Assembly (NCBI GenBank): GCA_011390135.1
Contig: JAABSZ010000118.1
Coordinates: 1-12,773, forward strand
DNA length: 12,773 bases
Reading direction: 5' to 3'
Origin: JAABSP01 sp011390135
Lineage (GTDB): Bacteria > Desulfobacterota > Desulfobacteria > Desulfobacterales > JAABSP01
The first letter of the stretch is position 1; each line of letters begins with the position of its first letter. Positions 1 through 7,250 of this stretch are shown piece by piece. The translations under genes and the position numbers were made by a program. The notes below the pieces were generated by a model that was not told the DNA's origin, did not search any database, and worked only from the letters and a program-made list of their open reading frames with translations.

Positions 1-520
1 TTCGTGACCACCGATTTTGCAGCCCCGCCCACAAAACCGTCTGAGCAGATATACCATACCTTTCCCGCAGACGGGGGCATGGAGAAGCTGGCCGCGGATA
101 TCCTCCGCGGATCGGAGCTGTCGGATCTCTTCGAAGATCCCGATACCGATGCCCGGCTTGGGGGGCAGCGGATCGAAGCGGTCCTCGCGGAACGGGGGCT
201 TCTTGCGCAAGTGGAGCGGGCCGAGATCATCCGAAAGGTCTTCTACCGCTCTATGGGCGGCCTACATCGTGGGCCGGCTCATCGCAAAAGAGAAAAAGAT
301 TCCCCTCTGCTAGAAGAACTCTACAGCTCTCCTGATCTGCTCCGGGAACTCGAGTCGCATGCAAAAGGGGATCATCCGGCAGAAGGATTCTTTTCTGGTG
401 GTGGATCATGCCTATGTGGAGCGCCGGGTCAAGCCCCTGGATGTCTTCATCCAGGAGGCGGACCCCCAAGCCGCGGAAAAGGCCGTGATCGACTACGGCC
501 AGTCCATCAAGGATCTGGCC
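1..520 (+). pseudogene. aceK: aceK remnant: isocitrate dehydrogenase kinase/phosphatase, broken and truncated at both ends
   Basis: Intact AceK (about 580 residues) switches isocitrate dehydrogenase off or on by phosphorylation and so gates the glyoxylate shunt. Three frame-scattered blocks match it. Frame 1 (1-258) has the YHTFPADGGMEKL and VFYRSMG segments, like the TIPRPLAKDFHPDHGWESL and LFYRNKA segments of E. coli AceK. Frame 2 (260-310) continues with AYIVGRLIAKEKKIPL; a single extra G at about 258-260 explains this shift. Roughly 150 codons of the middle, including the ATP-binding part, are then missing. Frame 1 (307-350) resumes with LLEELYSS, and frame 2 (359-520) gives DHAYVERRVKPLDVFIQEA and IDYGQSIKDLA, matching the YIERRMVPLN and EYGNAIRQLAA segments. 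The conserved IFPGDMLFKNFG block and the C-terminus are lost at the junction into malate synthase. The true N-terminus lies upstream of the window. Identification rests on remembered family sequences; I am confident of the family and confident it is dead. Confidence 0.85.
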
Positions 521-838
521 CCTACTTCTACCTGCCCAAGCTGGAGAGCCATCATGAGGCCAAACTCTGGAATGACATTTTTGTCACCGCGCAGGATCTG
601 CTGTCGATTCCACAGACCAGCATCGAGGCCACGGTTCTCATCGAGACGATTCTTGCTGCATTCGAGATGGATGAGATCATTTACGAGTTGAAGGATCACA
701 TGGCCGGGCTCAACTGCGGCCGGAGACGACTTCTCGGCAAAGAAATATGAACAGGCCGCAAAGCTTTTTGAGGAGATCGTGACCGACAGGGAACTGGCAG
801 AGTTTTTGACTCTGAAAGCCTACGCATATCTGGATTAG
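517..838 (+). pseudogene. aceB: aceB remnant: malate synthase C-terminal fragments
   Basis: Malate synthase condenses glyoxylate and acetyl-CoA to malate. Two pieces remain. Frame 1 (517-723) reads GPYFYLPKLESHHEAKLWND, then an IEATVLIETILAAFEMDEI core and a HMAGLNCGR end, all strongly conserved in the malate synthase A TIM barrel. The sequence then jumps to frame 2 at about 721-725. The RWDYIFS continuation is missing, and the text resumes with DDFSAKKYEQAAKLFEEIV, a FLTLKAYAYLD end and a TAG at 836-838, which looks like the protein's own C-terminus. The N-terminal half and a long stretch after NCGR are therefore absent. The fragment is fused directly to the aceK remnant at an eight-base join around 515-522, with no intergenic DNA. 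The protein cannot be functional. The second block is assigned to malate synthase rather than another protein with less certainty than the first. Confidence 0.85.
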
Positions 839-845
839 ACGATTT

Positions 846-1013
846 TGCTTAAAAGAGCGGGAGTTCGATCAGGATAAGGAGAGCGGCTATATGGCCACCA
901 CCCACCAGAAGTTCGTGGGAACCGGCTATTTCGATCAGGTGATGAACACCATCACAGCAGGGAAGAGTTACGTGGCCGCGATGGAGGGCTCCACCGAGTC
1001 GGAGCAGTTTTAG
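846..1013 (+). pseudogene. aceA: aceA remnant: isocitrate lyase C-terminal tail
   Basis: Only the last 54 or so codons of isocitrate lyase survive, in frame 3: LKEREFDQDKESGYMATTHQ, then KFVGTGYFDQVMNTITAGKS and a GSTESEQF end at the TAG 1011-1013. This matches the QEREF, YTATKHQREVGAGYFD and ALTGSTEEGQF tail of known isocitrate lyases. The catalytic KKCGH loop and the barrel are gone. The piece begins only about eight bases after the malate synthase stop, so nearly the whole gene was removed together with the spacer. No start codon or ribosome site precedes it. With the aceK and aceB pieces upstream it marks a former aceK-aceB-aceA operon. The remnant ends nine bases from the stop of ptsP on the other strand, and no terminator is visible between them. 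Confidence 0.85.
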
Positions 1014-1022
1014 ACTTCGGCA

Positions 1023-3365
1023 TCATCCAAAAGGGGAGCTGTCCAGGATCTTTCGGATCTCTTTGATCGTACTCTTCTCCAGCAGAGATCTTGCATGTTC
1101 TTCGGCCTCTTTCAGTGTGAAGCTGCTGATCCTTGCCTGCACCAGGGGGAGATGCTTGGGCTCTATACTCAGCCGTCTCAGGCCGATCCCGATGAGAAAG
1201 GGGAGGGTTTCGGGCTCGTGCGCCATCTCGCCGCAGATGGAGATCTCTTTGTCGGCTGCGGCCGCGGCCTTTACAATCCGGTTCAGCCCCCGGAGGATCG
1301 ACGGGTGATAGGACCGGTAGTAATCGGCCACCTTCTCGTCGGTCCGGTCCACCCCGAGCATGTACTGGATGAAATCATTGGTTCCCACCGAAAGAAAATC
1401 AGCCTCCTGAACAAACCGGTCCACGATCTCGATGACCGCCGGCAGCTCCACCATCATCCCGATGGCCGGGTTCTTCTGGTGGGGCAGGTTGTCACGCTCC
1501 AACGACGCCATGCACTCGTGGACAATGGCTTTTGCCTCTAAAAACTCATCCACGGATGAGATCATGGGGAACATGATCTTTAAAATCCCCGCGTCGGCCC
1601 CGGCCCTCAGGATCGCGCGGATCTGGATCTCGAAGAGTTCACGGTGGCGCAGGGAGAAGCGGATGGAGCGGAGCCCCAGCGCGGGGTTTGGGCCGGCCGT
1701 TGCATCTCCGTAGGCCAGGGCCTTGTCGCCGCCGATATCCAGGGTTCGGATCGTCACCTCACGGCCCTCCATCTCGTCGATGACCCTTTTGTAGATCAGG
1801 TACTGTTCCGTCTCGGAGGGGAATACGGGCCGGATCAGAAAGGGGAATTCTGTCCGGTAGAGCCCCACTCCTTCGGCCTTCAGTGCCTTGGCAGTGCTCA
1901 ACTGGGCCAGCAGGTTTATGTTGGCCAGCAGTCGAATCCGGACCCGGTCCGCGGTGCGGGTCTCCGGCGACATGATATGGGAGAGGGGGGAGGCGGCCGC
2001 CTTGAGCCTGCGCTGGGACTGGAAATCTTCGACCACCTCATCCGCGGGCCGGATGTAGATGTTGCCGATGTCCGCGTCCAGCAGCATCGGGGTTCCCGGG
2101 GGCAGCTTCATCAGCTCGGGCCGGTTCGCGATCACCAGGGGGATCTGAAGGGAGCGGGCCAGGATCGCCACATGGGAGGTGACGCCGCCCCGGACCAGAA
2201 CGATCCCCTCCACCTCGTCGCAGGCAAACCGGAGCACCTCGGAGGGGTGGAGATCCCCCGCGATCACCACGGTTTCCTCAAGGGCTCCCTCGATCGCCTC
2301 CTCGATGGCTCCCTCGATGACCCCTTGGGGCGCTTCATCTCCACCCGTTGCACCTGAGTAGAGATTTCTCAATATCCGGCCAGTGAGATCCTCGATATCG
2401 TTGGTCTTCTCCCGGATGTAGGTGTGGGTGCTGGTGGAGAAGATCTCGATATACTGATTGGCCACGGCCTTGATCGCTTCCGGTACAGGGGTTCCCGCCT
2501 CGATGCCCTCGATTATCCGATTCATGAATTTATTGTCTTTCAGGATCATGAAGTGGGCCGAAAAGATGAGGGTCGCGCTCTCCGGAAGCCTTTGAGAAAA
2601 ACGGGCCTGAAAGGTTTTCAACTGCTCTTCGGATGCCTTCACGGCACGATGGAAGTCGTTCAGGGAATAGGGGATGCCGGAAAGAGAGGGGTCCCGGAGA
2701 AGCGCGGTATGGCTGCCGTGGAAGACCACCGCGCGGCCATAGGCGTAGCCGTCCGAAGCGGATCGGCCCCGGATGAAGGTGGGAAAAGCGGTCCTGGCTG
2801 GGGGCGTCTCTTTTGATGATGGTGGAGATTCCTCGCCAAAGGCGCTGCCGGAGTCGATCAGAAGTCGGGCATTTTCCACCGCGCCGGCCAGTTGGGAGGC
2901 CGCAGCCTTCAGAGCCAGAATATCGAGATGGGTGAAGCGGTTCCTATCCTGATGCTGCACCACCAGCACACCGATCCGCTGTACCCCCCGGGAGATGGGA
3001 ACCGCGAGAAAGGATTCAAAAGGGTCCTCGTCAGCCTCCTCAAATCGTTTGAACCGGGGGCTCTGGCTGGCACAGGCTTCGAGGATCGGCTTCTGGCGCT
3101 CAAAGGTTGCGCCCACCAGCCCTTCATCTGGCCGCATCGAGATCCTATCCACTGCTCTGGGATTCAATCCCACCGTGGATCTGAGGACAAGGCTCCCCTC
3201 TTCCTCGTCATAGAGATATATGGAACAGACATCTGCTGTGAGATAGCGGGCCACGACGGCGGCGGTGCGCTGAAGAAAGCTTCGGATATCCGAGCTTTCC
3301 GTCAGCAGGTCCGACAGCTCGCCCACATTGCAGAGCAGGTCGAAGTGGCGGTGATGTTTCTTCAT
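1023..3365 (-). CDS. ptsP: PtsP: enzyme I of the nitrogen PTS (GAF domain plus PEP-protein phosphotransferase)
   Basis: This cytoplasmic enzyme autophosphorylates from phosphoenolpyruvate and passes the phosphate to NPr in the regulatory PTS-Ntr relay. At 780 residues it is slightly longer than typical EI-Ntr. Domains: GAF (about 1-165); a proline/serine linker; the EI N-terminal domain starting at RGRSASDGYAYGRAVVF (about 199); the swivelling phosphohistidine domain with GGVTSHVAILAR, where His398 is the expected phosphorylated residue; and the PEP-binding barrel with GLYRTEFPFL (501-510), TLDIGGDKAL (541-550) and ICGEMAHEP, with the catalytic Cys711. All key residues are present. A short repeat-rich insert (IEGAIEEAIEGALEE, about 350-364) sits just ahead of the phosphohistidine domain. 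It is the third gene after glnD and the PII-ACT gene. An in-frame TAG just upstream fixes the ATG start. Only a weak purine run (AGAGA) precedes the start, and a sigma-70-type promoter lies unusually close. Confidence 0.95.
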   Translation of the reverse strand: MKKHHRHFDLLCNVGELSDLLTESSDIRSFLQRTAAVVARYLTADVCSIYLYDEEEGSLVLRSTVGLNPRAVDRISMRPDEGLVGATFERQKPILEACASQSPRFKRFEEADEDPFESFLAVPISRGVQRIGVLVVQHQDRNRFTHLDILALKAAASQLAGAVENARLLIDSGSAFGEESPPSSKETPPARTAFPTFIRGRSASDGYAYGRAVVFHGSHTALLRDPSLSGIPYSLNDFHRAVKASEEQLKTFQARFSQRLPESATLIFSAHFMILKDNKFMNRIIEGIEAGTPVPEAIKAVANQYIEIFSTSTHTYIREKTNDIEDLTGRILRNLYSGATGGDEAPQGVIEGAIEEAIEGALEETVVIAGDLHPSEVLRFACDEVEGIVLVRGGVTSHVAILARSLQIPLVIANRPELMKLPPGTPMLLDADIGNIYIRPADEVVEDFQSQRRLKAAASPLSHIMSPETRTADRVRIRLLANINLLAQLSTAKALKAEGVGLYRTEFPFLIRPVFPSETEQYLIYKRVIDEMEGREVTIRTLDIGGDKALAYGDATAGPNPALGLRSIRFSLRHRELFEIQIRAILRAGADAGILKIMFPMISSVDEFLEAKAIVHECMASLERDNLPHQKNPAIGMMVELPAVIEIVDRFVQEADFLSVGTNDFIQYMLGVDRTDEKVADYYRSYHPSILRGLNRIVKAAAAADKEISICGEMAHEPETLPFLIGIGLRRLSIEPKHLPLVQARISSFTLKEAEEHARSLLEKSTIKEIRKILDSSPFG

Positions 3366-3373
3366 CGAAAATC

Positions 3374-3402
3374 TCTATAATATATCCGGAAGAAACTTTC
3401 AA
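3374..3402 (-). promoter_or_regulatory. sigma-70-type promoter abutting the ptsP start
   Basis: On the minus strand, TTGAAA (3397-3402) and TATAGA (3374-3379) are separated by exactly 17 bases. Transcription would be expected to begin near 3367, only about two bases before the ptsP ATG at 3365. If the promoter is real, the mRNA is nearly leaderless. It would give ptsP its own constitutive supply apart from the glnD operon. The prediction is from the sequence alone. Confidence 0.55.
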
Positions 3403-3436
3403 GGGTTATCCTGTGAGAATGTTGGAATGCAGAGGA

Positions 3437-3460
3437 AGCGCCGCAAAAGATTGCGGCGCT
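3437..3460 (-). other. perfect 10-bp stem-loop between the PII-ACT gene and ptsP
   Basis: AGCGCCGCAA (3437-3446), a four-base loop and TTGCGGCGCT (3451-3460) form a perfect 10-bp stem. It lies 71 bases after the stop of the PII-ACT gene. No T-run follows it on either strand, so it is not a standard intrinsic terminator. It could stabilise or partly attenuate the glnD/PII-ACT transcript before ptsP. Confidence 0.6.
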
Positions 3461-3531
3461 CGGGTGAGGAGGAGGTGCGACAGGGCCGATGATGCACAAT
3501 ATGGCCGATGAAATAGTTTATGGGATCGCTT

Positions 3532-4503
3532 CTAATTCCCCTGGCCTGACAGCGACTCAATGAGAACCTGTTTGATCCGGGAGATCTGAAGCGGGGATTC
3601 GGCCTTCTTTCCGGTGCTGTCTTTGATATAGAAGGTATCCTTGATCCGGCCCCGGCAGGTGTCGATCTGAGACATCCAGATGATGAAGCCGGCCCGGAAA
3701 AGGGCATCGGTGATCTTGAAGAGAACCCCGGGCGTGTCCGGCGCCGCGACGTCCACCGTTGTAAAGAGCAGGGAACGGTCGTTGTCCACATGGATCTGTG
3801 GCGAAAGCCGGACCCCGGCCCCAGCCGCTTTTGTTACCAACCCTTTTCCATTGCGCTTCAAATGTTCGACAAGATCGATCTTACCGGAGAGAACCTCGCG
3901 CAGATCCTTTTGCGCCTGAACCGCTGCCAATTCTTTGAAGGGCTCTCCCGGAAGGGCCCGGATCTTGAGAATATCCAGGGTGCTGTTGCCCTGTCGATAG
4001 CTCTTGGCCGAGACGATGTCAAATCCGTTCAGGGTGAGAACCCCGACAATTTTCGAGAAGATGCCGGGACATTTCTGTGCGACCACGGTCAGGGAACGGG
4101 TCTCGCCATCCAGGGAAGGGGCCAGCTTCCATGTAAAGTGGACCGGGGCCGGACTTTGGACCTCCTGTTTCGGAGGGCTTTGGAGTATCGCGGGCGCGTC
4201 TGAGGACTCATGGGATTCCCCAAGGGTAGTATAGATCCCGTTTCTCCCCTCCAGCCCCAACAGACGGGAGACCGCATCCAGAATTTCGCCGTCCTGATGG
4301 GTCTCTGCAAGGATCTCCACTTTGGCTCTGGAGGTATAGGTGTCGAGGTAGCAGACCTCTCCCCGATGGCTGTATTTCTTCCGATCTCCGATACTGTTCT
4401 TCACTTCCGATATCATAATCTCCTCGATTCCGCTCTCTAGTAGAAAGTCGTATAACAGCGCCACCTCATCGAAGTCAATGAGCAGCTCGAACTTCTTCCG
4501 CAT
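3532..4503 (-). CDS. PII-like domain fused to two GlnD-type ACT domains
   Basis: This is a 323-residue predicted cytoplasmic regulator of unknown exact function. Residues 1 to about 96 resemble GlnB/GlnK: MRKKFELLI, LLESGIEEIMISEVKN, a T-loop-like YSHRGEVCYLDTY and RAKVEIL line up with GlnB almost residue for residue. R47 and G48 coincide, but GlnB Tyr51 is Cys51 with Tyr52 next to it, and the GDGK B-loop motif is replaced by LEGRNGIYTT. A proline-rich linker (about 97-134) follows, then ACT1 (about 136-200, CPGIFSKIVGVLTLNGFDIV) and ACT2 (about 250-310, PGVLFKITDALFRAG). The ACT half, including the intervening GKIDLVEHL, closely mirrors the C-terminus of the adjacent GlnD, which suggests duplication. 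I chose the ATG at 4503, not an in-frame start at 4539 overlapping the glnD stop, because AAGGA lies 6 bases ahead and this start matches the PII N-terminus. It follows glnD by 32 bases. ACT content is certain; the PII assignment is likely. Confidence 0.85.
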   Translation of the reverse strand: MRKKFELLIDFDEVALLYDFLLESGIEEIMISEVKNSIGDRKKYSHRGEVCYLDTYTSRAKVEILAETHQDGEILDAVSRLLGLEGRNGIYTTLGESHESSDAPAILQSPPKQEVQSPAPVHFTWKLAPSLDGETRSLTVVAQKCPGIFSKIVGVLTLNGFDIVSAKSYRQGNSTLDILKIRALPGEPFKELAAVQAQKDLREVLSGKIDLVEHLKRNGKGLVTKAAGAGVRLSPQIHVDNDRSLLFTTVDVAAPDTPGVLFKITDALFRAGFIIWMSQIDTCRGRIKDTFYIKDSTGKKAESPLQISRIKQVLIESLSGQGN

Positions 4504-4535
4504 CCGTTTTCCTTCATCCTCACATTCCCGGGCCA

Positions 4536-7205
4536 TCACTCTTTCGACTCCTCTTTTGATGAATGAGCAGATGAATGCGCAATCGTTGGGAGTACAGCGC
4601 TGACGCGCTCCTGAATTCGGCGGACTCCAATCGGTTCATCCACTTTCTGCCCCTCCTGATCCCGTACATAGAAGACATCCACGGCCTGATCCACCCTTGT
4701 GGCGATCTGTGCGCTTCGAATATCGAGGCCGCACCGGAAGAGCGCGTCCGTGATCCCGTAGAGGAGCCCGGGCCGGTCATGGGTGTAAACCTCGATGATG
4801 GTAAAGAAACTGGAACTATGATTGTCCACCACGACCCGGTTCGGTGCGGCCTGTTCCGGGATGGGCAGGGGCTTCCGGCCTGCGCCATACTCCTGCATCA
4901 CCTCATCCACATCGATTTTGCCCTCCATCGCGGCTCTCAGTTCCCTTTGAACCCGCTCCCACCGATCCTCTTCAAAGAGCGGGTCCGGCGGCGGCGTCAC
5001 CGTCAGAATATCGAGGGTGATCCCGTTTTTCCAGGTGTGGAACTGCGCATCGAGAATCCCTATGCCATTGACGGTGAGAATCCCGGCAAGCTTTGCAAAA
5101 AAACCGGGGCTGTCCTTTCCGCAGAGTGCGATCCGCCGGGCATCCGCGCCTTGCACCTTCTCGATCTTCCAGAGGAAATTCCCATCTCCCAATTCCCTGT
5201 ACAGGTCAATGTGGGAGAGAATATCAGAAACCGTTGTATTGACCAGATATCTCGGCGACATGACCGCCAGCAGGGGTTCCAGATTCTGCCGCTGTTGCGG
5301 GGCCGCCCTTTCCAGGATCTGCGCCTCCTTCTGCCGGAGGATCTCGATCGCCTTTGCCCCCCCCAGATCTCCGTTTTCCAGAATATTGAGGATATTGAAG
5401 AAGAGATCCCGCAGCAGGATCGCGGTCCATTCATTCCAGGCTTTGGGGCCTGTTGCCATGAGATCCGCAACCGTGAGGAGATAGAGCATCTTCAGCAGAT
5501 GCGGGTCTTTGATGCGCCGGGCGCAGGCCATTACGGTCTCCTCGTCGTTGATATCCCTGCGGGTGGCGTTTCGGATAAGAAAGAGGTGCTCTTGCACCAG
5601 AAACACGGTTGCGGCGATCTCCTTGGGCCGCATGCCGATCCGGCCCAGAATCCGCTCGGTGATCTCCGCGCCCGACTGCGAATGATCCGAGTCGGGAATT
5701 CCTTTCCCGATGTCGTGGAGGAGGCCGGCCCAGAGCAGCAGACGCTTTTTCGAAACCTCCCGGAAGAGCTGGAGAGAGAGCGGGTCGATCTCATCATCCT
5801 CACCCGCAGCGAAGCGCTTCAAGATCTGCACCGTGCGCAGGGAGTGCTTGTCCACCGGATAGACATGGTACGCATCATATTCGATCCGGTCGATGATCTC
5901 CTCGAATTCCGGAATGAACCGCTCCAGAAACCGGGTATTGAGCATTTCGTTCAACACATTGAAGGTCGGCGCGGGGAGCAGGAGGATCTGCTCGAAGGTC
6001 TTGACCGCGGGTTTGAACCGGATGAAGTTGGCGTCGATGAGGTAGGAGAACTCCCGGATCAGCCGGCTCGCCTCGGGGCTCAAGGGGAGCTTTAGCCGCG
6101 CGCTCTCCTCGAAGATCTTGATCATCAGCATCGGTGTCCGGATGATGTTTTCCGGCGCTGAAAAGCATAGCTGATCCCGTTTGATCTCGATGCCTTCGGT
6201 TCGGGTCCCTTTTGACGAGCGGCGCGGAATCTTGAACCACTTCTTTGCCGCGCCCAGTTCATGGAGAAACATCATGTGGCGCTGCTTCACCCGCTCCATG
6301 TGGCAGTGGAGATCCCCGAGAAAACGCTCTACCGGCTTCTGGCCGTTCTCGATCTGGTATCCCATGGCCCGGGCCAGCCGGGGCTGGTATTCGAAATGGA
6401 GCCGGTCATATTTCCGGCAGATGAAACGGTGCAGAAAGTTGCGGGCCCCCCATATGAACGAGAGCGCACCAGCAAGCGCTTCGTATTCTTCATGGGAGAG
6501 AAAGCCCCGGTATTCAAGATCCCGGGGGCGGCTGAGGCCGAACTTCACCTGCGCGATCCAGAGCAGGGCATGGTAGTCTCGCAGCCCTCCCTGACCCTCT
6601 TTGATGTTCGGCTCCAGCAGATAGGCTGAATCGCCAAAGAGCCGGTGTCGCTCCCGGGTCGATTCCACCAGCCAGGAGATGATCCGGTCCGCTTTCCGGA
6701 AGAGCACCTTCTCCCGAAGCCGCTCCATCATCTCGGAATAGATAGGCGACATCCCGCAGATGAAGCGGGCATCCAGCAGAGAGGTGAGTACCTCGTAATC
6801 CTTTGCCGCAAGATTGAGGCATTCCGAGAGGGAGCGGGTCGCGTGTCCGATGTCGATGCCGATGTCCCACAACGGGAAGATCATCTCCCGGATCAGCCCC
6901 TCGGCCTCGTCCGGTATCCGCTTTTTGAAAAGAAAGAGGATATCCACATCCGAATGGAGGCACTGCTCCTGCCGGCCGTATCCCCCGATGGCGATGACCG
7001 CGTATGGGTTTCGGGCGATCCCCATTGTGGGTCCCACCATGCTCTGTTCAAAGCTCTGGCAGAAGTATTCGTCCAGCAGTCGTGTGTATTCGGTCTGGAA
7101 ATCGATTGGCGCGCCCGATGCAAAAGCGGCCATCAACTGCTCCCGCGCTTCGAGAAGCCTTTTTACTCCAACGATGTAACCATTTTGTATTTGCATATCT
7201 AGCAT
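4536..7205 (-). CDS. glnD: GlnD: bifunctional PII uridylyltransferase/uridylyl-removing enzyme
   Basis: GlnD senses glutamine and adds or removes UMP on the T-loop tyrosine of PII proteins. The 889 residues match the usual length of about 890. In order: a nucleotidyltransferase domain with GGYGRQEQ (74-81) and the metal-binding SDVD (85-88); a central helical UTase-associated region; an HD hydrolase domain with LLHDIGKGIPDSDHSQSGAE (495-514, His-Asp at 497-498) and EHLFLIRNATRRD; then ACT1 (about 690-740, CGKDSPGFFAKLAGILTVNG) and ACT2 (about 800-855, YTHDRPGLLYGITDALFRCG). All catalytic signatures are intact, so both activities are expected. An in-frame TTG at 7229 would add eight residues, but the ATG at 7205 has AAGGA seven bases ahead and fits the sigma-54 promoter spacing. 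It is the first gene of the run glnD, PII-ACT, ptsP. The tail HSSAHSSKEESKE is a low-complexity extension. Confidence 0.97.
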   Translation of the reverse strand: MLDMQIQNGYIVGVKRLLEAREQLMAAFASGAPIDFQTEYTRLLDEYFCQSFEQSMVGPTMGIARNPYAVIAIGGYGRQEQCLHSDVDILFLFKKRIPDEAEGLIREMIFPLWDIGIDIGHATRSLSECLNLAAKDYEVLTSLLDARFICGMSPIYSEMMERLREKVLFRKADRIISWLVESTRERHRLFGDSAYLLEPNIKEGQGGLRDYHALLWIAQVKFGLSRPRDLEYRGFLSHEEYEALAGALSFIWGARNFLHRFICRKYDRLHFEYQPRLARAMGYQIENGQKPVERFLGDLHCHMERVKQRHMMFLHELGAAKKWFKIPRRSSKGTRTEGIEIKRDQLCFSAPENIIRTPMLMIKIFEESARLKLPLSPEASRLIREFSYLIDANFIRFKPAVKTFEQILLLPAPTFNVLNEMLNTRFLERFIPEFEEIIDRIEYDAYHVYPVDKHSLRTVQILKRFAAGEDDEIDPLSLQLFREVSKKRLLLWAGLLHDIGKGIPDSDHSQSGAEITERILGRIGMRPKEIAATVFLVQEHLFLIRNATRRDINDEETVMACARRIKDPHLLKMLYLLTVADLMATGPKAWNEWTAILLRDLFFNILNILENGDLGGAKAIEILRQKEAQILERAAPQQRQNLEPLLAVMSPRYLVNTTVSDILSHIDLYRELGDGNFLWKIEKVQGADARRIALCGKDSPGFFAKLAGILTVNGIGILDAQFHTWKNGITLDILTVTPPPDPLFEEDRWERVQRELRAAMEGKIDVDEVMQEYGAGRKPLPIPEQAAPNRVVVDNHSSSFFTIIEVYTHDRPGLLYGITDALFRCGLDIRSAQIATRVDQAVDVFYVRDQEGQKVDEPIGVRRIQERVSAVLPTIAHSSAHSSKEESKE

Positions 7206-7234
7206 AATCTTTTCCTTTTCTCCTGCCAATAGAT

Positions 7235-7250
7235 AGCAAGAGGCGTACCA
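7235..7250 (-). promoter_or_regulatory. sigma-54 (-24/-12) promoter of glnD
   Basis: On the minus strand, TTGGTACGCCTCTTGCT matches the RpoN consensus YTGGCACGRNNNTTGCW except at two positions. The invariant GG and GC are separated by exactly ten bases. The -12 element at 7236-7237 places transcription start near 7225. That leaves a leader of about 20 bases holding the AAGGA ribosome site and the glnD ATG at 7205. No clear NtrC site (GCAC-N5-GTGC type) was seen upstream. An inverted repeat ATGTT-TT-AACAT at 7273-7284 lies just upstream and could bind a regulator. Confidence 0.75.

Noticed and set aside
4..750. Single 248-codon plus-strand protein
   Set aside because: It changes from AceK-like to malate-synthase-like sequence, with frameshifted nonsense between (Gly/Pro-rich text around 350-515). 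It is an accidental frame through pseudogenes, not a gene.
1644..2357. 237-codon open frame on the plus strand
   Set aside because: It is antisense to the clear ptsP gene, with no ribosome site and no recognisable protein.
4575..6095. 506-codon open frame on the plus strand
   Set aside because: It lies wholly antisense to glnD, whose catalytic motifs are intact. The product has no recognisable motif; it is a shadow frame in GC-rich coding DNA.
7206..7229. TTG start for glnD
   Set aside because: It coincides with the ribosome site of the better ATG and would lie almost at the predicted sigma-54 transcription start.
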